Positions 15,510 through 24,191 of a stretch of DNA of 43,828 nt are shown here, one piece after another. How positions within the stretch are numbered: the first letter of the stretch is position 1; every line of letters starts with the position of its first letter. The position numbers and the translations under genes were made by a program. The notes beneath the pieces are model-generated. The model made no database searches. It saw only the letters and a program-made list of their open reading frames with translations, and was not told the origin of the DNA. Origin of the DNA: Candidatus Freyarchaeota archaeon (GTDB lineage Archaea > Asgardarchaeota > Jordiarchaeia > Jordiarchaeales > Jordiarchaeaceae); assembly GCA_030587365.1 (NCBI GenBank), contig JAUQZE010000031.1, positions 1 to 43,828 on the forward strand. Direction: 5' to 3'.

Positions 15510-15684
15510 AAAAATACCTCCTAAAATTTTTCCAACACCCATAATTAAGAGCTGAAAGTGTATATAACCTTTTGTCAAAGGGTTACCGGAACCGGAAACT
15601 AGAAAGCATTTTTCTAGGGCTTAACAAAATAAATAGTATGAGAAATAAAAAAAGTTTAGAAATTTCCGCTCAAATAATTAAAAT

Positions 15685-16884
15685 ATGGATGGAAATAAAA
15701 TGGAAGAAAAGAAGAGGAATGTATCCGGATCTGTCAGAAAATCAGAAAGACGGCAAAGAACAGAGCTGACTCTTGCAGAAACCAATCAATTTCTTAGCGC
15801 CGTCCTCGATCATACTCCCATAATGATCGCTTATATGGATTCCAACTTTAACTTCATAAGAGTTAACCGTGCCTACGCAGAGGCGGACGAACGAGAAGTA
15901 TCGTTCTTTCTAGGCAGGAACCACTTTGAATTGTATCCTAACGAAGAGAACGAGGCGATCTTTCGGCGAGTGGTAGAAACTGGTGAACCCTACTTTGTGA
16001 AAGCTAAACCGTTTGAGTACGCCGAACATCCAGAGCGCGGTGTGTCGTATTGGGATTGGAGCTTGATACCGATTAAAGATTCTGAAGGTGTTGTAAAAGG
16101 ACTGGTTTTAACAGTGCAGAATGTCACCGAGGAAAAGGTGGCGAAGGAGAAGTTAAAAGAATCCGAAGAAAAATATCGAAATGAGTATAATCTCGTCAAT
16201 TTTTACAAGGATTTGTTTGCCCACGATATGAACAACATACTTCAGAGCATTATCTTGTCAGCAGATTTCTATTCTAGATATCGAAACAGTCCTGAGAAAT
16301 TAAAAGAGTTAGGGGATATTGTACAAGTTGTTAACTATCACGCTCAAAGGGGAGCTAAATTAATTTCAAATGTCGTAAAGCTAACGAAATTAGACGAAAC
16401 CGAAGCCGAATTAAGACCTATTAAAATTTTTGATGTACTAAATAAAGCGGTGGAAAACACGCTCACCGTCTTTCAAGAAAGGAATGCTAACATTCAAATT
16501 GACGGTTTATCTAAGGATATGAAAATACTTGGGGACGAACTTTTGATTGATGTCTTTGATAATGTTCTGAACAACGCTGTAAAGTACAACGAAAACGATA
16601 AAGAAGTTAAAATTGATATCAAGATTTCTAAAATACGGGAAGACGGTATGCAATACCTGAAATTTGAATTTAGAGATTATGGGACAGGCATACCCGACGA
16701 GAGAAAGGACACGTTGTTCAAGAAAAGGTATACCGAAGACATAAGCAAACGGGGTATGGGTATGGGATTGTCTCTCGTTAAGAGGATCGTGGATAAGTAT
16801 GGGGGCAGGATATGGGTCGAGGATAGGATAAAGGGTGATTATAAGAAAGGAAGTAATTTCATAATATTATTAAAAGAAGTTTAA
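15685..16884 (+). CDS. Cytoplasmic PAS-domain sensor histidine kinase
   Basis: 399 aa, no membrane segment. A PAS domain at about 33-148 (VLDHTPIMIAYMDSNFNFIR...GLVLTVQNVTEEK) is followed by a coiled linker, the dimerisation/phospho-acceptor helix with His180 in LFAHDMNNILQSI, and a HATPase domain with N box DVFDNVLNNAVKYNEN (289-304), G1 box DYGTGIPDE and G2 box GMGMGLSLVKRI. All ATP-binding motifs are intact. No response regulator gene is adjacent, so it is an orphan; the signal sensed by the PAS domain is not readable. A second ATG at 15700 with GGATGG upstream may be the true start. It diverges from the thiolase, sharing a 105-base intergenic region. Confidence 0.9.
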   Translation: MDGNKMEEKKRNVSGSVRKSERRQRTELTLAETNQFLSAVLDHTPIMIAYMDSNFNFIRVNRAYAEADEREVSFFLGRNHFELYPNEENEAIFRRVVETGEPYFVKAKPFEYAEHPERGVSYWDWSLIPIKDSEGVVKGLVLTVQNVTEEKVAKEKLKESEEKYRNEYNLVNFYKDLFAHDMNNILQSIILSADFYSRYRNSPEKLKELGDIVQVVNYHAQRGAKLISNVVKLTKLDETEAELRPIKIFDVLNKAVENTLTVFQERNANIQIDGLSKDMKILGDELLIDVFDNVLNNAVKYNENDKEVKIDIKISKIREDGMQYLKFEFRDYGTGIPDERKDTLFKKRYTEDISKRGMGMGLSLVKRIVDKYGGRIWVEDRIKGDYKKGSNFIILLKEV

Positions 16885-17067
16885 TAATGAGAGATGCAGG
16901 TGCCAAGCAGACAGAATGTTTAGTTGATGGCGACTGGAAGAGCAAGTGGTAATTTAAGCAACTCAATCATCGTCTTCTCTTGCTTTTTTCAAAAATTATG
17001 AACAATTACAAAACAGTGACTCCAACTTAGGTTGGATGATTTAAAAAGTGTTGGGGGTTACGGTTTT

Positions 17068-18216
17068 CTATTTCTGTTGGAAATGTTTCAAGCAAAACTG
17101 TACAGCAGGAATGATTTCAAAAGCGGATCCAAACACATGTGGAGAGAGATCGTATTTTTTGCCTGTGTATAATTGGTAGTCGTGGGGGATTTTGAAGAAC
17201 TCTAGGAATTCGTGAAAGGCTTCAACAGTCGGTGCTAGAGGATCATAAGCATGGCATTTCAGCTGCAAGTGTACCTGTTTGAAGGCATCAGGATGAGCTC
17301 TCGTATACTCGACAAAATATTTTTTGTAGTTTTGTTTATAGTTTTCAAAAGCTGACCGGTCAAACGTAATGGTTCCGTCTCGTCCTTCCCTAATCGTCGG
17401 TATGAGCCGCTGTTCTTTTGGGGAGCATATCAGTTCCAATGTATCTGTTACATCCTTCCAGAATTTTTTCATGTATTCTTTCATAACACCCTGAGAGAAT
17501 CCTAGTTTCGCGTATCCTGGGATTAGGTTGAGTGGCTCTTTAAGTTGCATTAGAAAATCGTACTCTGAAACAATGAATTGTGGGGCTCCACTTAGTGCGG
17601 AGGCTGCGATTAACTTATCAGGATGTTTTACGCTCAAGGTTATGGTTCCAATTGCCCCCATTGAAGCGCCTGCCATTCCCCTGTTGAATCTGTCGGGTAT
17701 GGTTCGGAAATTGTTGTCGACGTAGTTGATTACGTCTTGGACGATGTAGTCTTCGTAGTTACCCGTGTAGGGTGAGTTTACGTAGAACGAGCCTTTCCTC
17801 ATCTGGTCGAAATATGGTCCGAGAGCGCTCAGGTCGTGGATAGTCTTCAGGTGGAGGCAAGCGTCTGGTTGAACAAAAATCACGGGCTCCATTTCACCGT
17901 CGAGGATCAATTGGTCAAATTTCCGGTATGAGGGAAAATCGTCCAGGTCAACGCCGAGAACCTTTTTGAGCGTCTTCGCAATTCCTTTGCCGCCCAAAAA
18001 AGTTTCCACATCCTCAAGAGCTGTCAATCTTTGGGGTTGAGCTCCATACCCGTGAAGGAAGTATATGACTGGGTAACGTGAGGATTTGTCTTCATGATAT
18101 TTTGGCGGAAGATATACGGCGAGTTCTCTATCGACTGGTGAGCCTAGGGGGTTTCCCTCCAAGCTTTTAGCATGGAATTTAACTTTCAAATATCTTTTTT
18201 TCCCATCCTGACTCAT
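17068..18216 (-). CDS. Esterase of the alpha/beta hydrolase fold (putative esterase, EstD/FrsA-like)
   Basis: 382 aa. Early block ELAVYLPPKYHEDKSSRYP and YFLHGYGAQ (oxyanion region), with nucleophile Ser185 in MAGASMGAIG, as in the D-type esterases and feruloyl-esterase-like proteins (PF00756). The C-terminal His is probably in KYDLSPHVFGSAF. There is no signal peptide, so it is cytoplasmic. ATG preceded by GGAGA. It lies 58 bases downstream of the 4-hydroxybutyryl-CoA dehydratase on the same strand, probably co-transcribed; it might hydrolyse an ester or lactone feeding that enzyme, which is inference only. Confidence 0.83.
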   Translation of the reverse strand: MSQDGKKRYLKVKFHAKSLEGNPLGSPVDRELAVYLPPKYHEDKSSRYPVIYFLHGYGAQPQRLTALEDVETFLGGKGIAKTLKKVLGVDLDDFPSYRKFDQLILDGEMEPVIFVQPDACLHLKTIHDLSALGPYFDQMRKGSFYVNSPYTGNYEDYIVQDVINYVDNNFRTIPDRFNRGMAGASMGAIGTITLSVKHPDKLIAASALSGAPQFIVSEYDFLMQLKEPLNLIPGYAKLGFSQGVMKEYMKKFWKDVTDTLELICSPKEQRLIPTIREGRDGTITFDRSAFENYKQNYKKYFVEYTRAHPDAFKQVHLQLKCHAYDPLAPTVEAFHEFLEFFKIPHDYQLYTGKKYDLSPHVFGSAFEIIPAVQFCLKHFQQK

Positions 18217-18274
18217 TAGAAAAATCTCCGAGCAAGGATCATAGTAAAGTTCCTAGTAAAAAATTGAGTCAAGT

Positions 18275-19765
18275 TTATTTTTCAATTTCTAGTAGCTCGT
18301 CTTTCTCTATTCCCGCGATGATTTTGGCTAGTTTCTTTTTAGATTCCATGTTCACTTCTCTTTCGATCATTATCCTTTGGGATTGGGGTGAGCCTGCACC
18401 GTGCATTGATTCAGTTCTGTATCCAACAGATCCTAGTCCCATAGATAGGTTTTCTATGAGTCTAAGCATGCGTAGTCTGTACTCCGTTGGGCATTCGCTA
18501 ACGCCCTTTAGGTATTTTTCGACGTACTTTCCGATTTTGGGATTTTTAAGATCCTTCTCTGATGGCGCAGTTACCAGCAGACCGCCTGCAATGTCCTCTG
18601 CTAACCGCGTAATCTCGTAGGGAAACCTGGTTACATTATGCTTGCAAATGTTCGCTAAAAGAGTGTTAACAAAGTAGGTTCCTGATGGTTTTTTGCATCC
18701 TTCTGAGGAGCATGCTATTCCGCAGGAGTATATTGTTTCGTTCAGGTGATTCATTTCCACGAGCTTATCCTTAATGCTTGACGCTCCCGCTGTCCCGTTA
18801 TACTCGGCGATGTTGGCTGCTGCGCCTATCAGTACGTCTCCCACACCGGATTTGCAGCCGCCATAGCTTTGTCTGTGATACGCTGAGAAAGTATCAACGA
18901 GTGGCCATGCGAACTCGTACTCTCCGCACATGAAGACTCTCTCCCAGGGCACAAAGACATCGTCGAAAACTATCATCACTTCTTGCCCTCCGTACTTTGG
19001 ATTCCCCATGTCAAACTCTACTCCTTCAAGTTTTCTTGTATCGCATGATTGTCTGCCGTAGATGTAAATCAGTCCTTCGGTGTCGTTTGGAACTGCGAAG
19101 GAAACAGCATAATCTTTATCGTCCTCCCTCATCGTTCGGGTTGGCATAACAATTACATCGTGAGAGTTTATCCCACCGGTTTGGTGAACCTTTGAACCTC
19201 TAACCACAATTCCGTCGTCTCGTCTCTCAACCGTCCTCAGATACAGGTCGGGATCCGCTTGCTGACTGGGTCTCAAACTCCTATCTCCCTTCGGGTCCGT
19301 CATAGCACCGCAGCACACGAGGTCATTTTCTTGAACGTATCTCAGGTATTGATTGAATCTATCATAATATGTGGTTCCCAGCTTTTGATCCATTTCAAAG
19401 GTTACGATTGAGAGCGCGTTGAGGGAATCCCATCCTACGCATCGCTGAAAACACGTGCCAGTCTTTTGTCCCAATATCCGCTGTAATTTCACTTTTTTAA
19501 TTAGGTCTTCAATATTCTGATGAATGTGCGTAAAGCGGTTAATCTTTTCTCCTGAAAGGTGAGATGTTGCAGTCGCGAGGCCCTCATATTTTGGGTCGTT
19601 TGCCACTTCGTAGGTAGCGGCAACAGAATTAATTGATGGTCTTATGACCGGATGGTCAACTGGGTTTTTTACCTGGTCCCCGTAGAGGTATACATCAAGT
19701 CTTCTTTTGCGTAGGCTTTCTATGTACTCTTCACTAGTTTTTAGGGTTATTTTAACCACCACCAA
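18275..19765 (-). CDS. abfD: 4-hydroxybutyryl-CoA dehydratase / vinylacetyl-CoA isomerase
   Basis: 496 aa. Radical-type dehydration of 4-hydroxybutyryl-CoA to crotonyl-CoA using FAD and a [4Fe-4S] cluster. All four cluster ligands of the Clostridium enzyme family are visible: Cys105 and Cys109 in GTCFQRCVGW, His297 and Cys304 in HRQSYGGCKSG. Further conserved residues are Thr196 (KVHQTGG), Glu262 (GGQEVMIVFDD) and the Lys after Cys304. This separates it from the related flavin hydroxylases (HpaB), which lack the cluster ligands. The start is TTG or one of two following GTG codons. Oxygen sensitivity of the family fits an anaerobe. An esterase follows; the tandem hydrolases diverge on the other side. 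Confidence 0.92.
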   Translation of the reverse strand: MVVVKITLKTSEEYIESLRKRRLDVYLYGDQVKNPVDHPVIRPSINSVAATYEVANDPKYEGLATATSHLSGEKINRFTHIHQNIEDLIKKVKLQRILGQKTGTCFQRCVGWDSLNALSIVTFEMDQKLGTTYYDRFNQYLRYVQENDLVCCGAMTDPKGDRSLRPSQQADPDLYLRTVERRDDGIVVRGSKVHQTGGINSHDVIVMPTRTMREDDKDYAVSFAVPNDTEGLIYIYGRQSCDTRKLEGVEFDMGNPKYGGQEVMIVFDDVFVPWERVFMCGEYEFAWPLVDTFSAYHRQSYGGCKSGVGDVLIGAAANIAEYNGTAGASSIKDKLVEMNHLNETIYSCGIACSSEGCKKPSGTYFVNTLLANICKHNVTRFPYEITRLAEDIAGGLLVTAPSEKDLKNPKIGKYVEKYLKGVSECPTEYRLRMLRLIENLSMGLGSVGYRTESMHGAGSPQSQRIMIEREVNMESKKKLAKIIAGIEKDELLEIEK

Positions 19766-19843
19766 TTACAAGTCTTACTTTATTATTCGACAAATAATTC
19801 CCTACTATTAAGGGTTTGTGGTTCTACGTTAAGTTGAGTCAGG

Positions 19844-19867
19844 TAAATATAAAAGAAGGATGAATGA
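19844..19867 (+). promoter_or_regulatory. Promoter of the first tandem hydrolase
   Basis: AAATATAAAAGAAGGATGAA: a TATA-like box about 50 bases upstream of the start, with the AAAAGAAGGAT core shared with the promoters at 7252 and 20773. Confidence 0.5.
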
Positions 19868-19907
19868 GATAATATTTCAAGTTTGGATTTGGAGGTGTGA
19901 GTTCAGT

Positions 19908-20705
19908 ATGCCTTTAGTTAATGTTAATGGCTTGAAGACCTTCTATGAATCCAAGGGAGAAGGAAAATCATTGCTTCTGGTACATGGGGCTGGTGGTACC
20001 AGCTTGTACTGGGGTATTCAGCTTTCCGAGCTATCAAAGAAGCTTAGAGTTATTGCCATCGATCTGCCGAGACATGGAAAGTCCGAACCCTTGAAAGAAA
20101 AGGCTACCATAGAACGGTACGCTGACCACGTAGCTGGTTTTATGAAGCAGATTAAACTTAGCCGTGCCATTATAGCCGGCCACTCAATGGGTGGGCTGAT
20201 AGTTCAGCATCTAGCGTTGAAGCGTCCCGAGCTTTTCGAGAAACTGATTATAGTTGACAGCACTGCTAGTTTTCCCGATCCAGCCAGAGATCCAAACCAG
20301 TCCGCAACTTTAGAAGCTATTCGCAACTCCTATCTCAATAAACAACCTGCGGAGCTTTCCAAGGCAATTATATCTAGGCTTTTCTCTAAGAAAACGCTCG
20401 AAAAAGGGCACCTATCTTCCATAATGAAGTACCTTCCAACGGACTCGGTTTATGACCCTAGCATTTGGTTTACCGATTTTGAGGCTGGAAGGGGAGCGGA
20501 CTTGAGAGAGAAGATTAAAGACATCAATATTCCGACGCTGATAATAGCTGGGGCGGATTCCATGCTTCACGTCTCAATGTCTCAGTTCCTACACGAAAAC
20601 ATTAAGGGTTCGGTGCTTGAAGTGATTCCCGATGCAGGGCACATGCTTATGCTGGAAAAACCAGAAGAATTTAACGAGGCTATTCTAAGGTTCATTGGAG
20701 CATGA
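19908..20705 (+). CDS. Alpha/beta hydrolase, tandem copy 1
   Basis: 265 aa from the ATG at 19908, which follows GGAGGTG and matches the start of copy 2 (MPLVNVNGLKTFYES); an ATG at 19860 is upstream and less likely. Catalytic triad: Ser93 in AGHSMGG, Asp217 in AGADSM, His245 in DAGHML; oxyanion HGAGG near residue 26. It resembles esterases, C-C hydrolases and peroxidase-type members of the fold; substrate unknown. It diverges from the 4-hydroxybutyryl-CoA dehydratase gene. Distinguishing sequence against copy 2 lies mostly in the cap (about 120-200), so the two enzymes may accept different substrates. Confidence 0.88.
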   Translation: MPLVNVNGLKTFYESKGEGKSLLLVHGAGGTSLYWGIQLSELSKKLRVIAIDLPRHGKSEPLKEKATIERYADHVAGFMKQIKLSRAIIAGHSMGGLIVQHLALKRPELFEKLIIVDSTASFPDPARDPNQSATLEAIRNSYLNKQPAELSKAIISRLFSKKTLEKGHLSSIMKYLPTDSVYDPSIWFTDFEAGRGADLREKIKDINIPTLIIAGADSMLHVSMSQFLHENIKGSVLEVIPDAGHMLMLEKPEEFNEAILRFIGA

Positions 20706-20772
20706 TTTTTGCTAACCTACTTTTTATCGTATAATTCATTTGGGGTGGGGTCTACACTAAGTTCAGTCAGTC

Positions 20773-20796
20773 AAATTTAAAAGAAGGATTAATGAG
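20773..20796 (+). promoter_or_regulatory. Promoter of the second tandem hydrolase
   Basis: AAATTTAAAAGAAGGATTAA, the duplicated counterpart of the 19844 element, about 40-60 bases before the start codon. Confidence 0.5.
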
Positions 20797-20835
20797 ACAA
20801 TACTTTAAGCTTGGATTTTGAGAGGTTAATTCGAT

Positions 20836-21603
20836 ATGCCTTTAGTTAATGTTAATGGCTTGAAGACCTTCTACGAGTCCAGAGGGAAAGGAAGACCATT
20901 GATTCTGATACATGGGGCGGGTGGCAGCAGTGAGTACTGGAGTATCCAGCTTTCCGAACTATCAAAGAAGCTCAGAGTTATTGCTATCGATCTGCCGGGG
21001 CATGGAAAGTCCGAGCGCCTGAAAGAAAGGGTATCCATAGAGCGGTACGCTGAGCACGTAGCTGGTTTCGTAAAGCAAATTAAACTTGACCAAGCGGTTA
21101 TATTAGGTCACTCAATGGGTGGACTGGTGGTTCAGCAACTAGCCTTAAAGCATCCTGAGCTAATCGAGAAACTCATTATAGTTGACAGCGCTGCTAAGTT
21201 TCCCGGTTCCGGTCCACCGGAATTTGCGGATCGCGTTCGCAACCAACCTGAGACGCTTAGCGAACTCTTGCCCATGTTCTTTTCTAAGAAAACCCTCTCA
21301 GAAGGGAACTTGGCTTCTATATTGAAACACCTTCAGCCGAGTTCGGTTTTTGACCCTAACGTTTTAGCTGACGATTTTGAGGCCGCAGGTGCAGTAGACT
21401 TCAGAGAGAAGATTAAAGGGATCGCTGTTCCAACACTGATAATAGTTGGAGCAGAGGACATACTTCCCCTCTCACTGTCACAATTTCTCCATGAAAACAT
21501 TAAGGAATCGGAGATTGAAATAATTCCCGACGCAGGGCACCTGCCTATGCTTGAAAAACCAGACGAGTTTAACAGGGCTATTCTGATGTTCCTTGGAGCC
21601 TGA
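20836..21603 (+). CDS. Alpha/beta hydrolase, tandem copy 2
   Basis: 255 aa, ATG start preceded by GAGAGGTTAAT. Same fold and triad as copy 1: Ser in LGHSMGG (residue 93), Asp in VGAEDIL, His in DAGHLPMLEKP. It is about ten residues shorter than copy 1 through a shorter cap region. Each copy has its own promoter, so they are probably independently expressed. General esterase, C-C hydrolase or lactonase chemistry is possible; no specificity residue is diagnostic. Confidence 0.88.
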   Translation: MPLVNVNGLKTFYESRGKGRPLILIHGAGGSSEYWSIQLSELSKKLRVIAIDLPGHGKSERLKERVSIERYAEHVAGFVKQIKLDQAVILGHSMGGLVVQQLALKHPELIEKLIIVDSAAKFPGSGPPEFADRVRNQPETLSELLPMFFSKKTLSEGNLASILKHLQPSSVFDPNVLADDFEAAGAVDFREKIKGIAVPTLIIVGAEDILPLSLSQFLHENIKESEIEIIPDAGHLPMLEKPDEFNRAILMFLGA

Positions 21604-21706
21604 TTTTTGCTAACCTAACCTTTTTATCGTATAATTCATTTGGGTGAGAATAGAGTTAAAAATAATAATCGGTAGTTCTCCTAATTATGAGTTGTGGTGT
21701 ATGATT

Positions 21707-22285
21707 ATGTCTGGCAAAAAGGTTTTGATTGCTTATGGTACTCGTTTTGGAAGCACCGAGGAGATTTCTCAAGAGATTGGGAAGATTTTGGAAAAAGAGG
21801 GACTGGAAGTCCAACTCGTTGACCTTAAGAAAACGAAAGCTAAGGAATGGCCTTCTCTGGAGCCGTTTGATGGAGTTCTAGTCGGGTCCAGTATTAAGAT
21901 GTTCAAGTGGATGAATGAGCCTCAGGAATTTCTCAAGAAACACAGAGTGGAAATCCAGAAGAAAGAGAAGATTCTTGGCATGTTTGTGAGTTGTGGCTTG
22001 GCTTCGGTTCCCGAAAATTGTGAGAAGGCGAAGAGTGATTACTTGGAAAAGGTTATGGCCAAAATAGGAATTGAGGCGGATATTTATGATGCCTTTGGAG
22101 GAGTTTACGATTTTTCTAAATCCTCAAGAATGGGTGGCATGGATAAAAGATTGCTGAAGATGGGAGCAAAAGAAATGACCAAAGAGTATGGTACGAAAAT
22201 AGATGAAGACGGAAAGAATGATTTTCGGGACTGGGATCAGATTCAGAATTTCGCGAGAAAATTTGCAGCACGGGTAAAGAAGTAA
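21707..22285 (+). CDS. Flavodoxin-domain protein (HemG/flavodoxin_5-like)
   Basis: 192 aa from the ATG at 21707 (GTGGTG seven bases upstream); a longer frame begins at 21644. FMN-binding loop YGTRFGSTEEISQEIGKIL at the N-terminus, then VGSSIKMFKWMNEPQEFLKK and FVSCGLASVPENCEK, as in menaquinone-dependent protoporphyrinogen oxidase-like flavodoxins. A cytoplasmic electron carrier or oxidoreductase. It is the first gene of a cluster with a corrinoid protein and an MtaA-type methyltransferase, so delivering low-potential electrons to reactivate oxidised cob(II)alamin is an attractive role, but this is inferred from position only. The 76-base gap to the next gene allows a separate promoter. Confidence 0.87.
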   Translation: MSGKKVLIAYGTRFGSTEEISQEIGKILEKEGLEVQLVDLKKTKAKEWPSLEPFDGVLVGSSIKMFKWMNEPQEFLKKHRVEIQKKEKILGMFVSCGLASVPENCEKAKSDYLEKVMAKIGIEADIYDAFGGVYDFSKSSRMGGMDKRLLKMGAKEMTKEYGTKIDEDGKNDFRDWDQIQNFARKFAARVKK

Positions 22286-22361
22286 ATAGATACTTAATTA
22301 TGGCGAAATGGGATTTCAGAAAATATAATAGTTCAAAAATTAGTGGATTCAGAACAGAGGG

Positions 22362-23006
22362 GTGGAGATCTTGAATAGTTCCGAAATTCTTGAGAAGTTA
22401 AAGAAAGCCGTTATCGATTTTGATGAGAGGGAAGCCGTGGAGACAGCGGAAAAAATAGTTGAACAAAAAATAGATATTGCAGCGGCTATCGAAGCCCTGA
22501 GAGAAGGCATGATTGAGGTAGCCAAGAGGTATGAAAATAAAGAGGCCTTTATGTCCGAAATACTGTTATCCTCGGAAACCATGTATGCCTGCCTTGAAAT
22601 TCTCGAACCCCACATTAAAATTGGAAAAAGAATACCGAAGAAAATCGTTATTGGAACGGTGGAGGGCGACGTACACGATATTGGGAAAAACATTCTTAAG
22701 ACGATGCTTACCGCCGCAGGTTTCAAGGTGGTAGACCTTGGGCGAGATGTCCCCGTTGAGAAGTTTGTTTCAGAAGTTGAGGAGCATGGTGCTGATGCTG
22801 TGGCAATGAGCACCCTTATGACAACAACCATGGCGAACATGGAGAGGGTGGCGAATATACTTTACGAGAAGGGTCTTGCGCCGAGAGTTAAGATAGCTGT
22901 GGGAGGCGCTCCGGTGTCCGGGGAGTACGCTGACGATATAGGTGCACATATTTACTCTACCAATGCAATAGAGGCTGTGGATTTCTTCAAAAAGGTTTTG
23001 GGGTGA
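22362..23006 (+). CDS. Methyltransferase corrinoid (cobalamin-binding) protein
   Basis: 214 aa, the second corrinoid carrier in the window. A helical cap (about 5-85, ending EPHIK) is followed by the B12 domain with GDVHDIGKNI; His105 is the lower axial ligand. VGGAPVSGEYADDIGAHIYS closes the fold. The GTG at 22362 is used here; a TTG at 22371 with GGTGGAGAT just upstream is an equal candidate (MNSSEILEKL). It is separated by a single base from the MtaA-type methyltransferase that follows, which should be its methyl-accepting partner. No substrate-specific methyltransferase gene adjoins. Confidence 0.93.
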   Translation: MEILNSSEILEKLKKAVIDFDEREAVETAEKIVEQKIDIAAAIEALREGMIEVAKRYENKEAFMSEILLSSETMYACLEILEPHIKIGKRIPKKIVIGTVEGDVHDIGKNILKTMLTAAGFKVVDLGRDVPVEKFVSEVEEHGADAVAMSTLMTTTMANMERVANILYEKGLAPRVKIAVGGAPVSGEYADDIGAHIYSTNAIEAVDFFKKVLG

Positions 23007-23007
23007 G

Positions 23008-24111
23008 GTGAACACTATGAAGCAGTTCAGTCACTTTGAAAGAATGTTTGCTAGTATATTTGATGAGCCTGTGGACAGACTGCCTGCTTTCCCCATGGTT
23101 TGCGGTTTGAGTAGGAGACTTGTGGGAGCTACTCACAGAGAGTTCAGTACTGATCCCAGAGTTGCCGCAAACTCTCTCCTAGCAGCTCAGAGGGAGTTCG
23201 ACATGGGTTGTGTACCCCTGCTTACCGACCTATCAGTAGCTGCCGGGGACTTTGGGGCGAGGGTACGCTTCCCGGAGGAAAACACACCTATGGTAGAAGA
23301 ACCCCTAATAAAGAGTGTTGAAGACTATGAGAAGCTTGAGGCACCAGAAATTCCCGGGGAGAGAATGAAGTACCAGATTGAGACAACAACACTCATAATG
23401 GAGAAGGTCTCGGGGCAGGTACCCTTCTCAGTTCTTGTGGAAGGCCCCCTCCTTGTTCTAACTCAACTTGCCGGTGTCGAAAGAGTTCTAAAAGACATGA
23501 AGAGAGAACCCAAAGCTATTGACTGTGCCCTAAAAGTCATAGCGGAAGCGATCGTGGAGTACTTAGACTGCTACCCCGACGGGAAAGGCATGGGTTCATT
23601 ATGTATGGACTACCTCTGGGGCAACCGCTCGGTAATGAGTGATGATGATTACCGAAGGCTTGAGGCGAAGTATGAGCCGAAAATTAGGGAGAAAATTCAG
23701 GAAAAGGGATACATATATAATATTCATAACTGCGGCGAGTCTCCAATGCTCAACATTCAGATAAAGGAGTTTCAGTGCCCCATCTACAGCTTGGCAACAT
23801 ACCCTAATCGGGGAGAGAACCGCTCAATCTCAAAAATAATAAGGGAGTACAGCGACTACGCAGTCATAGTAGGCTCCCTCGACACCCAGCTATTCACGTT
23901 CGGAACCGTTGAAACCGTTAAGAAAGCTACAAGAATCTTCATGGAAGAAGTCGCAAAAGCTCTAGAGGAATCAGGACACAAATCAAAATTCGTTATTTCA
24001 ACAGGATGCGAGGTTCCTCCAACAGTTGAAACCAAGCTAGAAAACGTCAGAGCAATGATGGAAACAGTGAAAACAATCGGACCCAAACTGCAGGAAAAAC
24101 TAAAAAAATAA
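23008..24111 (+). CDS. MtaA/MtbA-type zinc methyltransferase (corrinoid to thiol or other acceptor)
   Basis: 367 aa. UroD-type barrel with the zinc ligand pattern of coenzyme M methylases: His240-x-Cys242 in IHNCGES and Cys334 in STGCEVPP. Family members transfer the methyl group from a methyl-corrinoid protein to a zinc-bound thiolate (coenzyme M) or to another acceptor. It lies immediately after the corrinoid gene, so a dedicated pair. Compared with the two UroD paralogues at 7314 and 8509, only this one retains the zinc motif. Whether the host has coenzyme M is unknown; in non-methanogens such proteins may use tetrahydropterin-linked acceptors instead. The start ATG overlaps a GAGGTGAAC ribosome site. 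Confidence 0.88.
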   Translation: MNTMKQFSHFERMFASIFDEPVDRLPAFPMVCGLSRRLVGATHREFSTDPRVAANSLLAAQREFDMGCVPLLTDLSVAAGDFGARVRFPEENTPMVEEPLIKSVEDYEKLEAPEIPGERMKYQIETTTLIMEKVSGQVPFSVLVEGPLLVLTQLAGVERVLKDMKREPKAIDCALKVIAEAIVEYLDCYPDGKGMGSLCMDYLWGNRSVMSDDDYRRLEAKYEPKIREKIQEKGYIYNIHNCGESPMLNIQIKEFQCPIYSLATYPNRGENRSISKIIREYSDYAVIVGSLDTQLFTFGTVETVKKATRIFMEEVAKALEESGHKSKFVISTGCEVPPTVETKLENVRAMMETVKTIGPKLQEKLKK

Positions 24112-24191
24112 AAACAAGGGTAAACGCGTATCCTACTGAAATTCTTCGCCTACGGAAAACCAAACTCAAAAGCCCTAACAATGCATGTTTC

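Larger units (their letters stand above)
19826..21650 (+). repeat. Tandem gene duplication including promoter and 3' flank
   Basis: Two direct units of roughly 900 bases (about 19826-20745 and 20755-21650) share the promoter, coding region and a distinctive 3' flank (TTTTTGCTAACCTA... CGTATAATTCATTTGGG after each stop). The coding parts have diverged at the protein level, so the event is not recent, but non-coding flanks remain recognisable. Confidence 0.85.

Noticed and set aside
18275..19765. 4-hydroxyphenylacetate 3-monooxygenase (HpaB) as the identity of the 496-aa flavoprotein
   Set aside because: The related hydroxylase lacks the four iron-sulfur ligands; here the CxxxC and HxxxxxxC motifs are both complete, which points to 4-hydroxybutyryl-CoA dehydratase.
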